Shown here one piece after another: positions 1 to 9,627 of a DNA stretch of 64,000 nt. Source of the DNA: Riptortus pedestris (taxonomy: Eukaryota > Arthropoda > Insecta > Hemiptera > Alydidae); NCBI GenBank assembly GCA_019009955.1, contig CM032228.1, positions 94,973,001 to 95,037,000 on the forward strand, in the 5' to 3' direction. A program made the translations under genes and the position numbers. A model generated the notes under the pieces. That model saw nothing but the letters and a program-made list of their open reading frames with translations, was not told where the DNA came from and did no database searches. The first letter of the stretch is position 1, and each line of letters starts with the position of its first letter.

Positions 1-1746
1 CTGCATTTTGTTTCTTTGGTGTCTGTTTGTTTGTTTGTTTGTTTATTTGTTTGTTTGTTTATTTGTTTGTTTGTTTGTTTGTTACCTTTTCACGCATAAA
101 CGGCTGAACCGAATTTTATGAAACTTGATATGTATATTACTACTAACCCAACTTAGACTTTAGGCTATATTAATATCCTCTGAGACGAACAGGAGTGGGG
201 GTTATAAGGGAAGCCAGAAATTAAAAATAGCGATATTTCGATTCCTATTGGTTTTTCAGCAAATATGCACATAACAAAAGTTGTTTATTTTGTTATTTAG
301 AGTAACTTTTGTTATATACACTTTCGTCGTATACCGAGTTATAAATGAGATATACGCTAAAACCTATAGAGGAAGTGAACTATTTTATATGGCACAAAAG
401 AATCAACCAAACTAAATAAAACTCGGTATGTGTATTAGCACTAACGCTTTCATTATAACAAGCCATGCCAACATTTCTAGGGACGGGCAGGAGTGGGGGT
501 TATAAGGGAAGCCAGAAATTAAAAATAGCGATATTTCGTTTCTTATTGGTTTTTCGGCATATATGAACATAACAAAAGTTGTTTATTGTGTAATTTAGAG
601 TAACTTTTGTTATATTCACTTTTGCCGTATACGGAAGTATAAATGAGTTATACTCTAAAAACTATAGAGGGAGTCCACAATTTTATTTGGCACAAAAGAC
701 TCAACCGAACTAAACCAAACTCAGTATTTGAATTAGTACTAACGCCTTCCTTATAATAAGCCATACTAACATTTCTAGGGACGGGCAGGAGTGGGGGTTA
801 TATGGAAGGCCTGAAATTAAAAATAGTGATATTTCGTTTCCTATTGCTTTTTCAACAAATATGCACATAACAAAAGTTATTTGTTTTGTTATTTAGAGTA
901 ACTTTTGTTACATGCACTTTTGCCGTGTACGGAAGTATAAATGAGTTATACGCTAAAACCTATAGCGGGAGTCCACAATTTTATTTGGCACAAAAGACTC
1001 AACCGAACTAAACCAAACTCGGTATTTGAATTAGCACTAACGCCTTCCTTATAATAAGCCATACTATTTCTAGGGACGGGCAGGAGTGGGGGTTATATGG
1101 AAGGCCTGAAATTAAAAATAGTGATATTTCGTTTCCTATTGCTTTTTCAACAAATATGCATATAACAAAAGTTATTTGTTTTGTTATTTAGAGTAACTTT
1201 TGTTACATGCACTTTTGCCGTGTACGGAAGTATAAATGAGTTATACGCTAAAACCTATAGCGGGAGTCCACAATTTTATTTGGCAAAAAAAGACTCAACC
1301 GAACTAAACCAAACTCGGTATTTGAATTAGCACTAACGCCTTCCTTATAATAAGCCATACTATTTCTAGGGACGGGCAGGAGTGGGAGTTGTAAGGGAGG
1401 CCTGAAATTAAAATAGTGATTTCCTATTGGGGTTTCGGCAAATATGCAAATAACAATAGTTGTTTACTTTGTTATTTAGAGAAATTTTCTCAACACTTCT
1501 TTTCAATATGAACTACCAGGTACCTCAAATGAAAAAATTTATTCAAATGTATGTCAATATTTTCTCATTAATAATTCAAATCTATGCATAATGCACAGGA
1601 AACGGGAAATATGACAATATGCAGAACAGCGAAGTCTTGCACTGACGGGTAAACGTCATAATATTGTGCAATGTAAAGCCTGCTAAAAAATACCATCACC
1701 ATTCAGCCTCAAATGAATTCCCGGGCGAAGCCGGGTATCTGAGCTA

Positions 1747-1747
<1 letters not shown>
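1..1747 (+). mobile_element. R1 family repeat, type-A end, 5' part cut by window edge
   Basis: Non-autonomous interspersed repeat, one of at least six R1 copies here. It opens with a (TTTG)n stretch followed by the family's conserved block (cacgcataaacggctgaacc), also seen at 1913, 42000 (reverse), 44393, 46720 (reverse) and 47286. The body is a tandem array of ~297 bp units. The end is a GC-rich hairpin (CCCGGGCGAAGCCGGG) followed by TATCTGAGCTAG, and then (TA)n begins. It encodes no protein. The hairpin-plus-CTAG end resembles Helitron 3' ends (CTRR after a hairpin), but without an autonomous partner the class is an inference. Type A differs from type B in the last ~250 bp. Confidence 0.8.
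183..1480 (+). repeat. Tandem array of ~297 bp units inside R1
   Basis: The motif gacgggcaggagtgggg (first unit gacgaacagg...) recurs at about 183, 482, 780, 1075 and 1371, giving periods of 299, 298, 295 and 296 bp. The units starting at 780 and 1075 are nearly identical along their whole length, including private variants such as tatggaaggcctg. This points to recent duplication or homogenisation. The last unit is partial and runs into the type-A end. Other R1 copies carry only about two such units, so the array is expanded in this copy. Confidence 0.85.

Positions 1748-1783
<36 letters not shown>
1748..1783. repeat. (TA)n microsatellite between two R1 copies
   Basis: A perfect TA tract of about 36 bp joins the CTAG end of one R1 copy to the first bases of the next. 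Confidence 0.9.
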
Positions 1784-1788
<5 letters not shown>

Positions 1789-3546
1789 GTAACCTCTGTC
1801 TGTACATTGATTTTTTTCGCGAAATTTCACAATAACTTTTCGTTTCACATGTCATAGACACCATAACTGCATTTTGTTTCTTTCGTGTATGTTTGTTTGT
1901 TTGTTACCTTTTCACGCATAAACGGCTGAACCGAATTTTATGAAACTTGGTATGTATATTACTACTGACCCACCTTAGACTTTAGGCTATATTAATATTC
2001 TCTCAGACGAACAGGAGTGGGGGTTATAAGGGAGGCCTGAAATTAAAAATAGCGATATTTCGTTTCCTATTGGGGTTTCGGCAAATATGAACATAACAAA
2101 CGTTGTTTATTTTGATATTTAGAGTTACTTTTGTCATATACCGAAGTATAAATGAGTTATAAGCTAAAAACTATAGCGGGAGTCGTTAATTTTATTGGGC
2201 TCAAAAGACTCAACCGAACTAAATAAAACTCGGTATGTTTATTAGTGTTGACGCCTTAATTATCATAAGCCATACCAACTTTCCAAATTTCTAGGGACGA
2301 GCAGGAGTAGGGTTTGTAAGGGAGGCCTGAAATTAACAGTAGTGATATTTCGTTTCCTATTGGTTTTTCGACAAACATGCACATGACAAAAGTTGTTTAT
2401 TTTGTTATTTAGAGTAACTTTTGTTATATTCACTTTTGTCGTATAGAAAAGTATAAACGAGATATACACTAAAATCTAATGCAGGAGCCAACAATTTTGT
2501 TGGGCACTAACGATTGAACCGAACTTAGCAAAACTCGGTGTGTGAATTAGCATTAATTCTTCCATGATTATAAGCTATATTTAAAATTTTAGGTTCAAAG
2601 GGGAGTGGTGATTATAAGAGAGGCTGAAATGAAAAATATTTCGCTTTTTATATTTTCTATTTGTTTTTCGGCAAACGTGCACATAACAAAAGTTGTTTAC
2701 TTTGTTATTTAGAGTAACTTTTGTGTGCATTCACTTTTGTCGTAAAATGAAGTAAAAACGGGATATACGCTAAACGGGAGTCAATAATTATATTAGTACT
2801 TATTTAAGGTTTTAATAAATGAATATTATGACAAATGATGTTATGTTTTCGTCTTATATGATAGTTCAAAGTATGATTCGGATTAGTGAGGTTATAAATC
2901 TTCGTCACCCCCTCCTCATTTATTTATTTTTCCTAGAAAATAACTTTGTTATTTATTTCCAATAGAAATATAAACTATATGAACATTTCCATTATTTAAT
3001 TTGTATAATGTACCTTGATGTTATTCAAACAAATATGTAATATAATAACAATTAAACGTTAATGGTAACGTCATTATGACAAAAAACAATATGCGTTTAA
3101 ACTCGATTTGAAATTTTCAGGGTACCACTATTATTTAATTCCATCTGGTAGATAAATTATAAAATAATGTTTTGCATCAATAATATAAGTAGAAGAATGT
3201 TGAGAACTCTCATGCGGGAGCGGAAGATGACGGGAGCCTTACCAGTTAATTGAGTTTACTTATTTCCCGTCTGGCAATACTGGAAGCGATTTCCAGTGAG
3301 ATTCACTATTACAAATATAATCTTACGTGCAAAACTTTGCCTATACTATGTGAGCTAGGATTGGCTTTTGAAAGGAAATATGTTCATTATAGATGATATT
3401 TAACCCTAGAATGGTAGTGATATTATTTCCCGCTTAATGGTATTGATACGTAAATTTTACGTGTGCAACTGGTAATTGGTGAAATTATTCAAAATTTGTT
3501 AATGTTTGTGACTATTTTTTTATTTTATTAAAACATACACTTTTCT

Positions 3547-4050
3547 TTAACTTATATCTACGTTAATATCTAATAATGTGCACGGCATTCCTTTCAGGCG
3601 CTTTGTTCGAAACTCGTTCCGGAGGTTGTGCGCTCCATTCATACCAAGCACAATCCCACCTTCTACATTTATTGTGACTGATCTGTCAATATTGTGTGGT
3701 TGAGAGGTTTTTTCCCCTCTGTGTTTGTTCTCTTTTTCTTCGATTGCCTTGATGTCTTCTAAAATTTTCTCACTCTCATCGCTATCTAGCCCACTCTGTG
3801 TTGCAATTATTTCCGAAGGCTCAGCCTCCTCATCACTTGGAGAATACTCCGGATCATCATCGCTCTCCTATCCATAACCATCTATTTCATAATTGTCATT
3901 TTCCCCATCTGAGTCATCGGAGAGTTCTTTCAACAAATTTCTGATTCTGATCTTCATCCAATGAATATTTTTTCTCCATTTTTCCGAAACTATAAAAAGG
4001 TTATTTATATTCTTTTTATAAATCTTTGTCTTTTTTATATTCAGAAACAA
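3547..4050 (-). pseudogene. Remnant piggyBac-type transposase, acidic N-terminal part only
   Basis: One minus-strand frame runs for about 167 codons inside the piggyBac-like element. It is broken by a single TAG at 3868-3870 and ends at TAA 3547-3549. The N-terminal ~35 residues are basic (MFLNIKKTKIYKKN). A strongly acidic stretch follows (KELSDDSDGENDNYE, then after the stop ESDDDPEYSPSDEEAEPSE). Such acidic N-terminal regions are usual in piggyBac-family transposases, upstream of the DDD catalytic core. No catalytic core is visible, so the frame could not encode an active enzyme. Family assignment rests mainly on the TIR and TTAA evidence; the protein alone would be weak. Confidence 0.5.
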
Positions 4051-4264
4051 AAGTTAAAAACATTAAGAGAAAATAAATTATAATATAAAAAATAAATTGG
4101 AAGAAAATAAATTGAGAATAACATTAACTAAGTTATGGCATAAAAACCGGTTATTAGTAGCGATACGTAAATTTTACGTGTCGTTTTTATTTCAAAAAAT
4201 AGTATTGGATGAGTGTGAAGGTTCACTTAGCTGCACTTGGCGGAGGTCAAGTCTGAACTGTCTG

Positions 4265-4330
4265 GAGGGCTCATAGCTGAGTGGTGGGGTCGTTAACGGC
4301 CCTTTGATAACAGTTCAAACCAGGTCGTAC
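4265..4330 (+). repeat. tRNA-like sequence near the right end of the piggyBac element
   Basis: The segment begins ggctcatagctgagtgg, a plausible A box, and has a B-box-like gttcaaacc about 36 bp later. Spacing and motifs fit a tRNA-derived SINE head or tRNA pseudogene. No full cloverleaf is evident. It sits directly inside the right terminal repeat of the piggyBac copy. Confidence 0.35.
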
Positions 4331-4637
4331 GTAATTTTTACGCTCACCATTCTAGGGTTAATTGTAATAAATGCTACCCATGATTATGGTTTGAACTATT
4401 CAAAAACGGCGAGTAAAAACTGTAGAGGGATAGATTAGGAACACATTTTCATTTATCCTTCAAAAATAAAATTTCTATTCTATTAATCCCCAAAAGTTAC
4501 CCTTCAGGGTTGGCTATTTCGGAAAATCATTACGTCGTGGAGGGAAGTGTAATTGTACACATTGAAGTCTTACTATCAAAATACCATCATTAGTCAGTCA
4601 AGAATGATTTCCCGGGCATCGCCGGGTACTTTAGCTA

Positions 4638-4638
<1 letters not shown>

Positions 4639-4689
<51 letters not shown>
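4639..4689. repeat. (TA)n microsatellite after R1
   Basis: Perfect TA tract of about 51 bp starting directly after the CTAG end of R1, followed by a short (CA)n. Confidence 0.9.
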
Positions 4690-4692
<3 letters not shown>

Positions 4693-5284
4693 TATTTACA
4701 CACACACATACTGGGTGGCCCAGGTTCCCGCGCTACCCCCACTTACCATCTCCAATTGTATAAATAAAAGGCTGGTATGCCATAATGGTAAACCCTGAAG
4801 ATTATATTCACTCCATTTTCAAACTCATAGCCTTCTCCAGTACATCTCACGCGCCCATAACTTTGGAATTCCAATGGAATGCCATACTTTTTATGACGGA
4901 TTTTTGTAAAAATCAAATTCTAAAACAAGTATATAACGGTGATTTTTTCGATCCTATAGCCGTAAAATGCACAAATCTTTGTTTCAGAAACGGCACATTT
5001 TATTGAAGAATGCTGCAAAACAAAAGTAGTAGCCAACAAAACTATCTTTGAAACAACTCTACGGTAAAAGGAATGGATTTTGAAATAAAAAAAAAATGAA
5101 AGTATTTAAAACGAAATAACGCAAATGTATCTTCGAATGAATCCAAAAAATGTTTACTTCAAAAATCAACATAACAAAAAACGTTCTTAGAATTAATTAA
5201 CTTTAAACTGATTACGTAATGCATTTTTCCACGTGCATAGTCTGATGTAAAAAAGAACACGCTGCCAGCGTATAATAATATATA

Positions 5285-5286
<2 letters not shown>
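4690..5286. other. Unassigned AT-rich DNA
   Basis: I see no gene, tRNA-like box or family repeat. Two frames of 73-81 codons occur here; the first is largely the translated TA tract. Confidence 0.5.

Positions 5287-5330
<44 letters not shown>
5287..5330. repeat. (TA)n microsatellite
   Basis: Perfect TA tract of about 44 bp. Confidence 0.9.
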
Positions 5331-5335
<5 letters not shown>

Positions 5336-5535
5336 TTAATTTTAGAATCCATTCCTTTCCCCGTAGACTTGTTTCAAAAGATAATTTTGGTCGCTGGAGA
5401 AGTACTGGAGAAGGTTATGAGGTTCAATATGGACTGAAAGATTCTTGAGGGGTCACAATTATGGTACACTAAGTCTCAGTCTTTTATTAATACAATTGGA
5501 GATTTTAATGGAGGTAGCACGAGAACTTGGGAATA

Positions 5536-5536
<1 letters not shown>

Positions 5537-5620
<84 letters not shown>
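5537..5620. repeat. Compound (GT)n(AT)n microsatellite
   Basis: About 14 bp of GT repeats run straight into about 70 bp of AT repeats with one G interruption at 5583. It leads directly into H-family sequence, where a TA tract normally sits mid-element. Confidence 0.9.
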
Positions 5621-5624
<4 letters not shown>

Positions 5625-5625
<1 letters not shown>

Positions 5626-5870
5626 AAATTTTGAACGGACCTCATTTTCGTCATCTCCTGGGTAGGGTCCATTGACATTTGAAGAAACTTTTCGAAAATC
5701 CCATTATGAAAACAACCTTAATAGTTGCAATTACTGAAATATATCTGAATATTGTATATTAATTTTATAAAAAAAAACAAAAAAAACTATTTACTATATT
5801 TAGTGCTGCAATTTATAATGAACCAGAATAATATTTAACTCAATCTCTAATTTACCTTGTTTATATATTA
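5625..5870 (+). mobile_element. H family fragment, rearranged
   Basis: The part from 5633 (gaacggacctcattttcgtc) matches the 3' third of H elements at 17680, 32320 and 42695. The part from about 5790 (actatttactatatttagtg) matches the 5' interior of H at 17210 and 32110. In full-length H copies these blocks are in the opposite order, so this is two fragments or a rearranged copy. The hairpin terminus is absent. Confidence 0.6.
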
Positions 5871-6904
5871 TATATTATTACTTATCACAGGCGTGTATTT
5901 GAGAGATTTACATCCACCTTATGTAGCTGAAGAAAATTAGGTTTGGGACATTTGTAGGCAAAGTTAATTCCTGAAATGTTTGAAACATTTATATTTCTGC
6001 AGAATGTTAATACAGGGTGGGGGTAAGGAGTAAGGGATGTGTTCGGCCGATTGCTTAAAAATAATATCCAGGATCCTAATTAATAATGTCTAATTTGTCC
6101 TCGTTTGTTGAACCTTCGATTTTGTTATCAATAGTTATGTACTCCTTACAAAGCGAGATATGGTTGAACCGATGTATTAAGGTAAAGGATTGACGAATGA
6201 CCGAAGTTGATAGGTGATTCTATCAGAGAACCATCAATTATTGGAAGAATAGAACCCAACGAGGGTCCGATAGAAAACAATAGTTGGGCATTGAAAAGGC
6301 TTTCTCGCCAAGGTTTAGGCAGAAGGTAACGTAGATGAATTGCTATAGATAATTCATGAAAGGGGCCCCCCTCACAAATCTAGCGGATCAACAAACAGCC
6401 GATTCAATCTCACCCGTCACTCCTACACTTGTCTCGTTAATCTCATTTAATTTTATCACACTATTCCTAAGCCCTTTCGTTTCAGGTTTTCACACCCAAG
6501 GAGCTCTCAGTAACCCTATTATTCGGGGTAAATTATCTACGCTTAGTCTACTACAATATATAAACTCGGAGTTACAAGATTTAAAATATTTACAGTTGAA
6601 AGGCTTCCTTAATAATAATTCAGCAGATCCATATTACAACTTCCATGGAAATTTAATCTTTAATCCTCTTTTGTGAAAGAACAAAATGTTTGCATACCAT
6701 TCCTAGAGTGGTCTGGGAAGGTTAAATCACTTATAAATGTAAACTATGAATTGCGCTTAAGATATTATTTTCATTGTATTTGATTTCCATAATACGCTCT
6801 ACGTTTTTTATTTTATTAAGTCCAGCTAAAAAAACCAAAAAAAACAATTGTTTTCATTTACAAGGGCGCTGCATTAAACTGTTGAGTTATTTATATACTT
6901 CATC
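5871..6904. other. Unassigned AT-rich DNA
   Basis: No recognisable repeat or gene. A 106-codon frame at 6356-6676 has no motif that I recognise and no supporting splice or promoter context; I treat it as chance. Confidence 0.5.
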
Positions 6905-7130
6905 TTTGTGCTACTAAGGTTGATTGCGACGGGTAATCTACAAGGTTAAAATCCTCTTCTAGCCAGAGTGGGACTTATGAAATTAAGTCCCACTCTGTCT
7001 AAAAAAGAGTAGGAATTTGACACTAAATAAATTACTATTCCACAGGTAAAAAACAAACTCACGACTCTGGATTTGCAAAGTGAGATTAAGATCGAAGCCT
7101 TAACTCATATGGCTAACCAAAGTTAGAGTT
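6905..7130 (-). mobile_element. tRNA-derived SINE, diverged copy
   Basis: Read on the minus strand, the head (near 7130) carries the family's gttagccat...gagttaa A-box region and a degraded B box near 7066. The body has the tctagccagagtggga block and the gattgcgacgggtaatctac block seen in the better copies at 23716, 30860 and 48771. It is clearly older than those. A 14 bp perfect inverted duplication inside the body (6964-6977 with 6984-6997) is peculiar to this copy. Confidence 0.65.
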
Positions 7131-7148
7131 TGACCAAATAATAGTTTT

Positions 7149-7245
7149 TGGGGCTCAGATTAGTCTGCGAGCTAAGGCGTTGGTTTTAATCACTCTTGGT
7201 AAACCTCGAAAGGTGAGTACGATCCTCACCTCGTCTGTAATAGTC
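7149..7245 (+). mobile_element. tRNA-derived SINE head, opposite orientation
   Basis: It begins ggggctcagattagtctgcg, matching the SINE head (ggggctcaggttagccatgt on the minus strand of the 48.8 kb copy), and has a B-box-like gagtacgatcctc about 65 bp on. The body is lost or diverged. It lies head-to-head with the SINE just upstream, the two 5' ends about 20 bp apart. Confidence 0.5.
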
Positions 7246-7568
7246 AGTTTTTATTAATGCTTGACGAGCGACTACTAAGATTATACATTGTCAGGAAATG
7301 TACTTTTCGGGAGGTAGAACATATTGTTTTGTTCTTTTTGAGTGAGCGGATAAAACCCAGGTAGAATATAGTCAAGATCTCACAAGACTCACACCTTTTC
7401 AGTGCAAGTTGTTAAAAAACCCTGGCAGCCGCTGACTTTAATTCCAGGCCAGGTCTGCTTTCGCTGTGTGGGGGGGGGGTACATCTAACAAAAAAATGAA
7501 TGTCTAATTGTAAAACCAGCAAGTTTTGAAAGAGAGCAAACCATTTTACGAAGGTTTTTTTTTTTTCC

Positions 7569-8480
7569 AGACAATTGACTTGAAAAACGCATGTCTTCAG
7601 CTTGGTGCTGATGACCAGTCAAAAGATTACCTAACAATTGCTATACCACTTGGGTTTTTCTTGTATACTTGAATGTCTTTGAGGGTCCGGTCGGCTCCTA
7701 GCATATTTCAAAATAAGCAAGAACATTCGTTAATATGACTTGCTGCGTGTGCCAGGTCAATTTGCTTCTTGGATTTTTCAGGCGTAAAAAAAGAGATGTT
7801 CCGACCTCGATAACTGACGAAGAATAACGGAAATAACAATGACATACAAACAAACGAAATCGTATAATTCACGGTTGGCATTTCATACTGCTGGCTGATC
7901 ATAAGTCGTTAGTTTGCAATGTGGATGAATACGCTGATCTATCCAGGACTACCATCTAACGGTGGGCAGTAATCTGGGCGCTTTTGGTTCAGAAATATTG
8001 AACATTGAAGGTAAATATCATGCAATAGCTAACACGCTCCTACAAATGCCTGGAACTATTGGTGATGTCCTAAAGATATTGGGAATCAAATACAACTGTT
8101 ACGCCTTGATATTTCACTTTACAAGGAAGCAAATTCGAGACATCATTTACTCTGATAAATCTATTCAAAACGTTATGTCGTACTATAGAACCAGTTGGCC
8201 TGAAAAACCCATTTACTCTAAATATGTTCATTTCTATTATGGAAAGCGAGAAGAACTGAGCATTGGACGCGCGAGTTGTGGTCCCTTCATCACTGCATAC
8301 CGCCATCTTAAATATTCTTGAAGGGTATCCCGGGATTAATAGCGTGCGTTCATATGCAAGGTTCCATGTATGATGGCCTCATATGGACTCGTAAATTGAG
8401 CAATTCATTGAGGGTAGGGAGTGCAATTGCCAAAAATTCAAGAACAAAAGTCAAGAAGTCCTTCGGATGACATTTCCTGC
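7569..8480 (+). pseudogene. Decayed Ty3/gypsy retrotransposon pol fragment
   Basis: Pieces of a Ty3/gypsy polyprotein appear in order across all three plus frames. First comes reverse transcriptase: near 7571 TIDLKNACLQLGADDQSKD, then near 7690 SAPSIFQNKQEHSLI. Next is RNase H: near 7872 ILLADHKSL and near 7975 LGAFGSEILNIEGKYHAIA. Then the RNase H/integrase linker (TSWPEKPIYSKYV near 8192) and the zinc-binding start of integrase (VRSYARFHV near 8345). Frameshifts and stops separate them, and much of RT, including its YxDD box, and the integrase core are missing. No LTRs are recognisable. The 119-codon frame at 7962-8321 is part of this relic, not a host gene. Confidence 0.8.
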
Positions 8481-9344
8481 CGAATAAAGTGAAGAATCAA
8501 TTTTAGCGAATTGCTCGAAAATGTTTTCGCTGCTTTAATGGCAAATTTAACAAATAAATACAGGGTAAAACTGGTTTTCAGATGAAAGGATTCCCAGTGC
8601 AATAAGGTGTACATATAGGAAGGGGTATGGTTATTGAATAATCAAGATAATCAGATTTAGATTTTTATTTTTCAGGAAAACTCAAATATATAGTATAGAA
8701 ATCCTGCCACTTCTTTAGACAATATAATAAAATGAATATTAGCTGCTTCGTGTTCTAGGTAACTATGAAACTAGGTGTTCAGTGTTACCCAAGAGAGTAA
8801 GGTGAACTGGACTGATATTTGATAAATTAAGCTTTTATTGACTGGTGGGTTGTGAATGGTGATATGGCTTAGTAATATTTAAAGTGCTAACCCAGTAATC
8901 CTGCTATCTAGTGACCAAGTCTGCAAGATCATTTGTTTACGTCGATCTAACCATTAATATTCGTTAGGAAAAATTCCGCGGAAAAAGCGGTTTTAATCTT
9001 TTTGTTGCCAATCTCGGCAGCGGCTTTCTTTGTTTTACGTTCACTCAATAATCATTTTTTAACACTTTATGAAATTGAAATTCGTGATTTACCTTTATAT
9101 TCTTTGGGCGTATTTGTGTAACACTAATACTTGTTAGTTCTTAGACTTTGGTAAAACTATTGAAATAAAAAATATCGTTCCACTTTTAAGAATTTATCAA
9201 CTAATGGCAAATGTTCAGAGGCATCTAGTATTAAAGTAATGCAGTCTTGCTTCCCTCAGTGTCTCTGATCAAGTTGTTACAAACAGAGAATCATTGTGTT
9301 ATTTCATCAACAGCGACATGTTATATCACAAAGACAAATATAGA
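8481..9344. other. Unassigned AT-rich DNA downstream of the Ty3/gypsy relic
   Basis: No LTR, gene or family repeat is recognised. The rest of the integrase and a 3' LTR would be expected here but are not visible. Confidence 0.4.
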
Positions 9345-9420
9345 AAGCCATTCACGCAGGGGCTGGATCAAATAAGCAGATTTCCCACGCGCTGGCTTGA
9401 CACACTGATTTAATCTCGCC
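9345..9420 (+). mobile_element. H family 5' end fragment
   Basis: attcacgcaggggctgg followed by aataagcagatttcccacgc matches the H 5' terminus at 42151 and 9628. The sequence beyond about 9420 does not follow the family. Confidence 0.6.
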
Positions 9421-9627
9421 ATCTTGAAATTTGGAAGAAATGAAAAAGTCTTAAGGTTTGTCGGGTTTTCTATTTAAATTCGGCGGGATAGGTTTTTTCA
9501 CGTTTCGGAACATTCTATGAACAATGGCATCAAAATTGTAAATATTGTTTGCCTGACCGCCCAATTAATACTCAAAAACGGCTTGGAGGAATTTTAATTT
9601 TTAGTTAATTATCCCAACGTAAAAAAG

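Larger units (their letters stand above)
3404..4357 (-). mobile_element. piggyBac-type element, internally deleted, TTAA flanks
   Basis: A 954 bp insertion inside an R1 copy. The terminal inverted repeats begin CCCTAGAATGGT on the left and end ACCATTCTAGGG on the right. The element is flanked by TTAA at 3400-3403 and 4358-4361. A CCCTAG-type tip with a TTAA duplication is the piggyBac signature. Two paralogous R1 copies have a single intact TTAA at this site (45253-45256 reverse, 49018-49021), which proves the insertion. Subterminal copies of the palindrome ACGTAAATTTTACGT lie at 3448-3462 and 4165-4179, with a degenerate one at 4329-4342. Autonomous piggyBac elements are about 2.4 kb, so most of the transposase is missing. 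Confidence 0.9.
1784..4638 (+). mobile_element. R1 family repeat, type-B end, carrying a piggyBac insertion
   Basis: It starts after (TA)n at AATTGTAACCTCTGTCTGTA, the same start as the copies at 44252 and 47156. It runs through the gctgaacc block and two body units, then enters a ~1.7 kb region specific to type B, and ends in a hairpin (CCCGGGCATCGCCGGG) plus TACTTTAGCTAG followed by (TA)n. The copy at 47156-49299 matches it along its length except for two insertions: piggyBac here (3404-4357) and a SINE there. No coding capacity belongs to R1 itself. Confidence 0.8.

Noticed and set aside
183..1480. CRISPR-like array
   Set aside because: Units are ~297 bp and repeated along their whole length, with no short repeat/unique spacer structure, and the DNA is eukaryotic.
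5445..5675. Open frames rich in IYIYIY (also at 4553, 43124, 43223, 53372, 53458)
   Set aside because: They are translations of (TA)n microsatellites, not genes.
7149..7245. Functional tRNA gene
   Set aside because: No closing acceptor or anticodon stem, and the head matches the local SINE family.
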